Below, one piece after another: positions 57,020-64,000 of a DNA stretch of 64,000 nt. The notes under the pieces were generated by a model. That model searched no databases. It was not told the DNA's origin and saw only the letters and a program-made list of their open reading frames with translations. How positions within the stretch are numbered: position 1 is the stretch's first letter; each line of letters opens with the position of its first letter. This DNA comes from Streptomyces sp. Tue 6430 (GTDB lineage Bacteria; Actinomycetota; Actinomycetes; Streptomycetales; Streptomycetaceae): NCBI GenBank assembly GCA_021568835.1, contig JAKGSH010000010.1:1612001-1676000 (forward strand), written 5' to 3'. Both the position numbers and the translations under genes were made by a program.

Positions 57020-58275
57020 TCACGAGTCCCAGATCGCGCCGTAGGCCGGGATGCCCCGCCGCTCCAGGCCGTGGACCACCTGCCAGGTCAGCTTCTTGTT
57101 GGAGATGCAGATGACCGCCTCGGCGCCGAAGTCCCGCCAGGCCTCGTGGGCGAGCCGGACCATGTCGGGCTTGCCGTGCCGGGAGGTGTCCCAGACCAGG
57201 GCGTGCGGCTGGACGGCGAGGATCTCGTCGACCAGGGCGTCGCCGTAGGTCGCGCGTGGGCCGCGGGTGGCCCAGACGAGGCGGGAGGGCACCTCGGCGG
57301 CGAGGAGGTGGGGCAGGCAGGGGCCGATGCCGCTGCCGGTCGCCACGTAGACGACCTTCTTGAACAGCACCTCGATGTTGGCGACTCCGGCGGTGGTGAT
57401 GCCCTTGACCCACACCTGTTCGGGCAGGTCGTCGATGAAGGAGCCGGTCCAGTCGCCGGCCCGGGAGACGGTCAGCCGGAAACCGGACTCGCCGGGGCGG
57501 GAACGTTGGCGAAGGAGTGCCACTCCTTCAGCGGGCTGCGGCTGATCGCGGTGGAGGAGCCCGCGAAGGGGGTCTCGCCGTGGTCGAAGCGGGCCAGCAC
57601 GACGTGGGAGGAGGGGCGTTCGAGACGGACGTCCACCTTGCGCAGCCGCAGCCAGGGCAGGGCGACGCTGAAGGTGACCAGCGCGAGCACCCCGACCTCC
57701 GCGGGGCCGGGCGACGACAGCAGCGTGTGCGTCCAGAAAAGGACCAGGGCCGTCCAGCCGCCGAAGCGGTGGATCCTCTCGAAGCGGTCGTGGTGCCGCG
57801 CGCGGAAGGCCGGCAGCGCGGTGGCGACGATCACCGCGAGGAGGGCGGTCAGGGTCCAGCCGACGGCCCTGAGCGGGCCGTCGGGTGTCGTGAGCGTCAG
57901 CGCCAGGAACCAGGCCGTTCCCGCCAGGGCTCCGCCGACGTGCAGCCCGCCGAAGTGGTAGACCTTGCCGAGCGTCCAGCGGACCCGCAGCGGCCAACTG
58001 GTCGGGGCGGCGGTCGCCAGCCGGAAGAGGAGGTTGATGACGTACTGCTGGCGCACCAGGACGGCGAGCGCGAGGTTGGCCAGGGCCGCGTGCCCGAGGG
58101 TGGGGGTGGCGAGGGGCCAGAAGACCCGGGCCAGAGCCGCGTTGACCAGCAGGACCAGGGCCGCGAGGCGGTGGTGGTGCATCAGACGGGGATGCTTGAG
58201 CAGGCGGCGGACGGGCGGCAGGAGCGGCGGGAGGCCGCCGGTGTCCTGGGAGGGCCGGGGTGGGGACGTGGTCAT
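57020..58275 (-). CDS. integral-membrane ferredoxin-reductase-like protein, one frameshift
   Basis: About 418 residues. The N-terminal half has about six hydrophobic helices (ALVLLVNAALARVFWPLATP, AGTAWFLALTLTTPDG, ALVLFWTHTLL) with several His residues. The C-terminal half is a cytosolic FNR-like module: FRLTVSRAGDWTGSF, VYVATGSGIGPCLPHL (NAD-side loop) and TYGDALVDEI. A C is missing near 57502, joining ANVPAPG to ESGFRLTV. Its ATG overlaps the stop of the adenylating enzyme (ATGA). Large fungal proteins of NRPS-like type, as I recall, fuse an adenylation domain to a similar membrane reductase; here they are two coupled genes. Function unknown. Confidence 0.75.
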
Positions 58276-59790
58276 CGGGCCACCGCCACGCGCTGCTCGA
58301 GCATGCCGAGGAGGGCCTGCTTGTCGATCTTTCCGCGGTCGGTCTCGGGGAGGTGGGCGAGCGGCAGGACCTGCTCGGGCACGCAGTAGTACGGCAGGGC
58401 GTCCGCGACCGCGCGGCGGGCCGCGTCCGGGTCGACGTCGGCCGGGCAGACGAACGACACCAGGGTGCGGGCGTCGCGCCTCAGGGTGACGGCGCGGGTG
58501 CAGCCGGCGGCCGACTCCAGGACGGAGGAGACGGAGTCCAGTTCGACGCGGAAGCCGCGCACCTTGACCTGGTCGTCGGTGCGGCCGAGGTGCTCGAGCT
58601 GTCCGTCGGGGGTCCAGCGGCCGAGGTCGCGGGTGCGGAACATGCGGCGGCCGCCGCCGAGGAAGGGGTCGGGGGCGTAGCGCTCGGCGTTGAGGGCGTC
58701 GTCGCCGAGATAGCCCGCGGAGACGCAGTCGCCGCCCGCCCACATCTCGCCGACCTCGCCGATGGGCAGGGGGCGGCGGTCGGCGTCGAGGACGTAGACG
58801 GTGTTGTTGGGGGTGGGGCGGCCGATGGTGAGCAGGGGGCCGACGGGTCGTGGCGGCTCATCGTGTTGACGATGGTCGTCTCCGTCGGGCCGCAGCAGTT
58901 GTGGAAGGCGGCCCGCCTCGCCCAGCGGTCGGCCAGCGGGCGCGGGCAGGGCTCCCCCGCGACGGCGACCGTACGCACCCGCGGGCAGTCGGCCGGGTCG
59001 AGGCCGGACAGCACGGTCGGGGTCGCGACGAGCACGTCCGCCGTGCGGGCCGCCGCGGCGATGTCCTTGCCGCGGATGACGAGGGTGCCGCCGTGGACGA
59101 GGCAGCCGAGGATCTCCCAGGCGGCCATGTCGAAGGCGATGCTGAGGAGCTGGGCGACGCGGTCGCCGGGCCGCACACCGAGGCCGCCCGGCCCGGTGAG
59201 CAGGAGATTGGCGACGTTGCGGTGGGTGACCTTCACGCCGTTGGGCCGGCCGGTGGTGCCGGAGGTGAACAGGACGTAGCAGCCGTCGTCGCCGGTGACG
59301 CGGACGCGCGGGGCCGGGGCGTACGGCAGCGGCTCGTCGAGCCGGAGCAGCCGGTGGCCGTCCGGCAGCGGCACGCGGTGGGCGTGCTCGGCGACCGTGA
59401 GGACGATCCGGGTGCGGGCGGTGCGGACGACGTGGGTGAGCTGGGCCGGGGGCGCGAGGGCGACGTCCTGTGGGACGTAGGCGGCGCCGGCCTTCAGAAT
59501 GCCGAGCAGGCCCACCAGCATCGGGATCGAGCGGCGGACGAACAGGCCGACATGGTCGCCCGGGCGCACGCCCTCGCGGACCAGGCGGGCGGCGACGGCG
59601 TCGGCGTGGCGGTCGAGCTCGCCGTAGGTGACGCGGGCGCCCAGGTGCTCGGCGGCGACCAGGTGCGGTGATGCCGCAGCGTGCCGGGCGACGGCATGGT
59701 GCAGGAGCGCATCGGGGACGGGGACGGCGGGGCCTTGGCCGTACTGCCGGAAGAGACGCTGATCGCGGGGGTCAGATGGCGCAGAGGCAT
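58272..59790 (-). CDS. stand-alone NRPS-like adenylating enzyme, two frameshifts
   Basis: About 506 residues of an amino-acid/aryl adenylation domain: VTYGELDRHADAVAARL, LKAGAAYVPQD, CYVLFTSGTTGRPNGVKVTH (ATP loop), SIAFDMAAWEILGCLVHGGT, FHNCCGPTETTIV, FRTRDLGRWTPDG, QVKVRGFRVEL and the last catalytic Lys in DRGKIDKQALL. These are NRPS-style A3-A10 motifs, yet the protein stops right after A10 with no carrier domain. Bases are missing near 59765 (N terminus) and near 58842. ATG at 59790. It is the first gene of a coupled operon with a membrane reductase and an enoyl-CoA hydratase, behind a good promoter at 59951-59978. Substrate not predictable here. Confidence 0.8.
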
Positions 59791-59950
59791 GGTCGGGTGG
59801 CCTCCTGGCTGTGTCGGGGTCGGATTGCCACCGGCGGTGGAGCCGCAGGTGGAGCCGCAGGTGGAGCCGCAGGTGGACACCGCCGAGAGCGGCGGACGTG
59901 CCCGGGTGTCGAACGCCGTGCAGAGTCGTGCGAGCGCTGCGCGTAGCGAG

Positions 59951-59978
59951 AGCGTAGTGCGACTGATTCAACTCTCAA
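59951..59978 (-). promoter_or_regulatory. sigma-70-type promoter for the adenylating operon
   Basis: Minus strand TTGAGA (59978-59973), a 16-base spacer, then TACGCT (59956-59951): good matches to the main Streptomyces sigma-factor consensus TTGACA/TANNNT. It lies about 160 bases before the operon start. Confidence 0.55.
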
Positions 59979-60134
59979 CCAGGTCGGATCGGCCAAGAAA
60001 AGCACGCAATGAGCCACATGTGGCGTCTTCCGCCCCACCGGCAACGTCGGTGCCGGTCGGCGACGACCTGAAGGTGGCCAGGCCTGTGCCTCACGCCGCC
60101 GGGCCGGCGGCGGGGAGGTTGCCGTGCCGGGGGC

Positions 60135-60172
60135 GTAACAGGGAGCCGCGGCTCACGTAACAAGGCCGAAGC
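60135..60172 (+). promoter_or_regulatory. GlnR-like box upstream of nasA
   Basis: GTAAC at 60135, six bases, CCGCG, six bases, GTAAC at 60157, six bases, GAAGC at 60168. The known GlnR pattern is GTNAC-6-GAAAC-6-GTNAC-6-GAAAC; both a-sites match exactly and at the right 22-base period, the second b-site nearly, the first poorly. GlnR activates nitrate assimilation in Streptomyces. It ends only 12 bases before the start codon, which is unusual for an activator site. Confidence 0.5.
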
Positions 60173-60184
60173 ACGCTGGACCGC

Positions 60185-62379
60185 ATGGAGACCACCTCGA
60201 CGCCCACCCACTGCCCGTACTGCGCCCTGCAGTGCGGGATGAACCTGTCGCCCACGCCGGAGGGGGCGTCGAGGTGACCGAGCGCGCGGACTTCCCGGTG
60301 AACCGGGGCGCGCTGTGCGGCAAGGGCCGCACGGCACCGGCGGTGCTCTCGTCCCGGGTGCGGCTGACCTCGCCGCTGGTGCGCTCCGGCGGCACGCTCG
60401 TGCCCGCCACGTGGGACGAGGCCCTCGACCGGATCGCCGGTGCGCTGGGCGGGATCCGGGCGGAGCACGGCCCCGACGCGCTCGGGGTGTTCGGCGGGGG
60501 CGGGCTGACGAACGAGAAGGCGTACGCGCTCGGCAAGTTCGCGCGGGTGGTGCTCGGCACCTCGCAGATCGACTACAACGGCCGCTTCTGCATGTCGTCC
60601 GCCGCGGCCGGCGGCATCAAGGCCTTCGGTCTGGACCGGGGGATGCCGTTCCCGCTGGAGGACATCCCGAGGACCGGGTGCGTGATCCTCGTCGGGTCCA
60701 ACCTCGCGGAGACCATGCCGCCGTCCCTGCGCTTCTTCAGCGAACTGCGCGAGAACGGGGGCACGTTGATCGTCGTCGACCCGCGCCGCACGAAGACCGC
60801 CGAGCAGGCCGACCTGCATCTGATGCCCCGGCCCGGCACCGATCTCGCGCTGGCGCTGGGACTGCTGCACCTGGTCGTCGCCGAGGGACGGGTCGACGAG
60901 GAGTACGTGCGGGAGCGGACGTCCGGCTGGGAGGAGGCACGGGCGGCGGCGATGGCGCACTGGCCGGAGCACGTGGAACGGATCACGGGGGTGTCCGTTC
61001 CGCAACTCCGCGAGACCGTGCGGATGTTCTGCGAGCCGGAGGCCGCGATGGTGCTCACCGCACGCGGTCCCGAGCAGCAGTCCAAGGGCACCGACACGGT
61101 CGGGGCGTGGATCAACCTGTGCCTGGCGACCGGCCGGGCGGGACGCCCGCTGTCCGGGTACGGCTGCCTCACCGGCCAGGGCAACGGACAGGGCGGGCGC
61201 GAACACGGCCAGAAGGCCGACCAGTTGCCCGGCTACCGCAAGCTGGACGACCCGGCGGCCCGCCGGCACGTGGCCGGGGTGTGGGGGGTGGACCCCGACA
61301 GCCTGCCGGGTCCGGGGCGCAGCGCCTACGAGCTGCTGGACGCGATGGGCACCGAGATCCGCTCGCTGCTGCTGATGGCGTCCAACCCGGTGGTGTCCGC
61401 GCCGCGCGCCGCGCACGTCGAGGACCGCCTCGGGTCCCTGGACTTCCTGGCCGTCTGCGACGTGGTGCTGTCGGAGACGGCCGCGCTCGCGGACGTCGTG
61501 CTGCCCGTCACCCAGTGGGCCGAGGAGACCGGGACGACGACCAGCCTCGAGGGCCGGGTGCTGCTGCGGCGGCGGGCGATCACTCCGCCCGAGGGGGTGC
61601 GCAGCGACCTGGAGGTGCTGCACGAACTGGCCGCGCGGCTCGGGGTGGAGAAGGGGTTCCCCACCGATCCCGAGGAGGTCTTCGACGAACTGCGCCGGGC
61701 GAGCGCGGGCGGACCCGCGGACTACTCCGGGATCACCTACCGGCGCCTGGCGGAGGAGAACGGGGTCTTCTGGCCCTGCCCGGCGCCGGTGGGAGAGGCG
61801 ACGACGACCGTGGGCGACGACGGGGAGGACACCGGTCTCGACGTGTTCCCGGAGGACCCCGCGCGCGACGACGCCGACGCCGTCCGTCCCGACGCGGTCA
61901 CCCCCGACGCCGTCCACCCCGGCACGCCCCGCCTCTTCCTCGACCGGTTCGCCACGGACGACGGCCGGGCCCGTTTCGTGCCGGTCTCGCACCGGCCCGC
62001 CGCGGAGGAACCGGACGCGGAGTACCCGGTCCTGCTCACCACCGGGCGGGTGGTGGCCCAGTACCAGTCCGGCGCCCAGACCCGGCGCGTGGAGGAGCTG
62101 AACGCCGCCGCGCCCGGCCCGTTCGTGGAACTGCACCCCCGCCTCGCAGCACGGCTCGGTGCGGCCGAGGGCGATCCGCTGGCCGTCGTGTCGCGGCGGG
62201 GCCGGGCGGTGGCACCGGCCCGGATCACCAGCGGCATCCGCCCCGACACCGTCTTCATGCCCTTCCACTGGCCGGGTGAGGGCCGCGCCAACACGCTGAC
62301 GAACCCGGCCCTGGACCCCACCTCGCGGATGCCCGAGTTCAAGGTGTGCGCGGTGCGGGTGGAGATCGCCGGGAGTTAG
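60185..62379 (+). CDS. nasA: assimilatory nitrate reductase catalytic subunit NasA, one frameshift
   Basis: About 731 residues of a molybdopterin oxidoreductase. The N-terminal [4Fe-4S] site is THCPYCALQCGMN with the fourth Cys in GALCGKG. A G is missing near 60269 (TPEGG then VEVTERADF). The Mo-bis-MGD binding domains show YNGRFCMSSAA (Cys ligand of Mo), IVVDPRRTKTAEQADLHLMP, GYGCLTGQGNGQGGREHGQK and the C-terminal TTGRVVAQYQSGAQTRRVEE. It reduces nitrate to nitrite in the cytoplasm for nitrogen assimilation. A C-terminal [2Fe-2S] domain seen in some NasA proteins is absent. A GlnR-like box precedes it, and the siroheme chelatase gene 5 kb to the left supplies a nitrite-reductase cofactor. 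Confidence 0.9.
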
Positions 62380-62439
62380 GGCCTGTCCGGCGGATCATGC
62401 CGGAGACGCGGGGGCCGGCCGGCACGCCCTCGCAGGACT

Positions 62440-62472
62440 GACGGGCGGCACCCGCCGCGGGTGCCGCCCGTC
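62440..62472. terminator. bidirectional terminator between nasA and the M4 protease
   Basis: Perfect 14-base stem (GACGGGCGGCACCC and complement) with a five-base loop, followed by GGTGTTCTCTTA, between two convergent genes. Confidence 0.8.
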
Positions 62473-62495
62473 GGTGTTCTCTTAGCAGGGGAGGG

Positions 62496-64000
62496 TCAGT
62501 CGACGTTGACCGCGCTCCAGGCCGCCGCCACCGCGTTCTGTTCCGCACTGCCGGCGCCGTAGAGGTCGCGGGCCGCGTTGAGGGTGGCCGTGCGGGCACC
62601 CGCGTAGTTGGTGGAGGACGTCATGTAGACGGTCAGCGCCCGGTACCAGATCCTGCCGAGCTTGTCCCGGCCGATGCCCGTCAGCGTCGAGCCGTCGGAC
62701 GTCGGGGAGTTGTAGGTGACGCCGTTGACGGTCCGGGTGCCGCTGCCCTCCGCGAGGAGGAAGGCGAAGTGGTTGGCGACGCCCGAGGAGTAGTGGACGT
62801 CGAGACCGCCGACCGAACTGCTCCAGTAGTCGGCGGAGTTGCCGTCCCGGGAGGGCTTGTCCATGTAGCGCAGGGCGTCCCGGCCGAAGCCGGAGCGGAC
62901 GATCTTCTCGCCGATGAGGTAGTCGCCGGCGTCGGAGGTGTTGCCGGCGTGGAACTCCACGAGGGTGCCGAAGATGTCGGAGGTCGCCTCGTTCAGGCCG
63001 CCGGACTCGCCCGAGTAGGTCAGCTTGGCGGTCTTCGAGGTCACCCCGTGGCTCATCTCGTGCCCGGCCACGTCCAGCGACACCAGCGGGCCGAGCTGGG
63101 TGCCGTCACCGTCGCCGTAGGTCATGCAGAAGCAACTGTCGTCCCAGAAGGCGTTGTTGTAGGCGTTGCCGTAGTGGACGCGGTTGTAGGAGCCCTTGCC
63201 GTCGTTGCCGATGCCGTTGCGGCCGTGGACGTTCTTGTAGTAGTCCCAGGTCACGTCCGTGCCGTACTGGGCGTCCGCCGCGACCGTGGCGCGGTCGGCG
63301 GTCGCGCCGGTCCCCAGTGGTTGTCCGCGTCCGTGAACACGGTCGAGGGGGCGCGGCTGATGCAGATGCCGAAGATGCACAGATCGGTCTTGTTGGCCGC
63401 GTCGCCGGTGTACGTGTTCCCGCGGGTGGGATCCTTGAGCTGGTACGTCGCCCCGGAGAGGGTCGTCTCCAGCGGGACCGTGCCGCCGTACAGCGAGGCG
63501 CCGTCGCCGGTCGCGGTCTCCAGGGTGTCCCAGGCGTCGATCCGGGCGCCGGTGCGGGCGTCGGTCAGGACGGCGCGGGCGACCGGGTTGCCCCGTGCGT
63601 CCAGCGCGACGACGTCCGTCCGCCAGGCCAGCCTGGGGGCGCCGTGCAGGGCGTCGACGACCAGTCGCGGCTTGACGGTGAGCTTCTTCAGCGCCTCGCC
63701 GGGGTGCGCGGCGCGCAGGGCGTCGGCGGCGGTGTCGGCGGCCCTGGGCGCGGAGAGGGCCGGGACGACGGTGGGGAGGGAAATCTCGCTCCTCGTCGCG
63801 CGGTCGGCGCCGCGGTAGCTGCCGTCGGGCGCCAAGTGGACCACGAAGTCGCCGCCCAGCACCGGGAGTTTCCGGTAGGTGCGGTCGTAGCGGACGTGCT
63901 GGGTGCCGTCCTGGTCGACGATGACGTCCCGGACGGCGGTGCCCTGGGCGGCGGTCAGGCCCAGGCTCGCGGCGCGCTCGGCCAGCACGGCGGCGGCGTT
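62496..64000 (-). CDS. secreted M4 (thermolysin-like) metalloprotease, 5' end outside window, one frameshift
   Basis: The visible ~500 residues lack only the signal peptide and first part of the propeptide. An FTP/propeptide region (KLPVLGGDFVVHLAPDGSY, GEALKKLTVKPRLVVDAL) leads into the peptidase: TWDYYKNVHGRNGIGNDGKG, the zinc motif VAGHEMSHGVTS (HExxH), GLNEATSDIFG (third ligand Glu), HYSSGVANHFAFLLAEG and ALTVYMTSSTNYAGAR. A base is missing near 63310 (DNHWG then TGATADRATV). Expected to be an extracellular neutral protease, Ca-dependent as in the family. It is convergent with nasA. Two Cys in a DLCIFGICIS-like loop may form a disulfide. Confidence 0.9.
   Translation of the reverse strand, partial: RRRRAGRARREPGPDRRPGHRRPGRHRRPGRHPARPLRPHLPETPGAGRRLRGPLGARRQLPRRRPRDEERDFPPHRRPGPLRAQGRRHRRRRPARRAPRRGAEEAHRQAATGRRRPARRPQAGLADGRRRAGRTGQPGRPRRPDRRPHRRPDRRLGHPGDRDRRRRLAVRRHGPAGDDPLRGDVPAQGSHPREHVHRRRGQQDRSVHLRHLHQPRPLDRVHGRGQPLGTGATADRATVAADAQYGTDVTWDYYKNVHGRNGIGNDGKGSYNRVHYGNAYNNAFWDDSCFCMTYGDGDGTQLGPLVSLDVAGHEMSHGVTSKTAKLTYSGESGGLNEATSDIFGTLVEFHAGNTSDAGDYLIGEKIVRSGFGRDALRYMDKPSRDGNSADYWSSSVGGLDVHYSSGVANHFAFLLAEGSGTRTVNGVTYNSPTSDGSTLTGIGRDKLGRIWYRALTVYMTSSTNYAGARTATLNAARDLYGAGSAEQNAVAAAWSAVNVD

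Larger units (their letters stand above)
59791..60184. other. divergent intergenic region between the adenylating operon and nasA
   Basis: 394 bases. It holds three copies of a 12-base repeat (GGTGGAGCCGCA, 59836-59871, plus a partial copy), a minus-strand promoter candidate, the palindrome GCCACATGTGGC at about 60010, and a GlnR-like box next to nasA. No gene is supported. Confidence 0.6.

Noticed and set aside
59772..60044. A 90-codon minus-strand frame upstream of the adenylating gene
   Set aside because: It covers the promoter and the 12-base repeats; its translation is repeat-derived Pro/Ala sequence.

Overview
The window is high-GC actinobacterial chromosome, almost certainly Streptomyces. 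The third codon position is nearly all G or C, GTG starts are common, genes couple through ATGA overlaps, and the gene set is typical (HrdA sigma factor next to dnaG, a second MreB-like protein, MatB, a DUF6153/DUF305 pair, an assimilatory nitrate reductase). From memory, the order matB - carboxyltransferase - mbl ... ABC pair - hrdA - dnaG - dgt - nasA resembles S. coelicolor around SCO2444-SCO2473. This was not checked by alignment.

One property affects the whole window. About thirty otherwise intact genes are broken by single-base reading-frame shifts. Nearly all lie in runs of G or C, and every one I could test reads as a missing base. I treat these genes as intact with probable sequencing errors and annotate them over their full span.

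Layout. 1-4.7 kb: end of an ImmA/IrrE-type metalloprotease, two paralogous MAB_1171c-type membrane proteins and an FAD oxidoreductase. 4.9-6.6 kb: SMP-30 lactonase and IclR regulator, translationally coupled, behind an inverted-repeat operator candidate. 6.9-9.6 kb: a hypothetical protein, an ATP-grasp enzyme and a MerR-PP2C fusion. 9.8-14.1 kb: MatB-like acyl-CoA synthetase coupled to a fused carboxyltransferase, then an MreB-like protein. 14.2-17.6 kb: formaldehyde dehydrogenase and a Ser/Thr kinase with an extracellular peptidoglycan-binding domain. 17.8-21.5 kb: two secreted wall hydrolases sharing a tachylectin-like N-terminal domain but with different catalytic ends, plus a small secreted repeat protein. 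21.6-27 kb: HTH regulator, MFS exporter, SnoaL-like protein, DUF6153 and DUF305.

27.0-41.5 kb is the accessory part. A duplicated RHS fragment is fused to a headless penicillin-binding protein. Next comes a large secreted RHS polymorphic toxin of about 2,550 residues, coupled by ATGA to a HEAT-repeat protein that is probably its immunity protein. A secreted DNRLRE/FG-GAP protein is divergent from it. Then come small unknown genes, a lipoprotein, and an integrase remnant facing the 3' end of a tRNA gene. The likely reading is a scarred integration site carrying a toxin-immunity system.

41.5-64 kb returns to core genes: tRNA-Met, two tRNA-Asn, YtxH protein, sugar kinase, heterodimeric ABC exporter, a 199-bp MITE-like element, hrdA, dnaG, ferredoxin-reductase-like flavoprotein, dgt, CbiX-type chelatase, DUF218 protein, a three-gene operon (enoyl-CoA hydratase, membrane flavo-reductase, stand-alone adenylating enzyme), nasA behind a GlnR-like box, and a secreted M4 metalloprotease running off the end.
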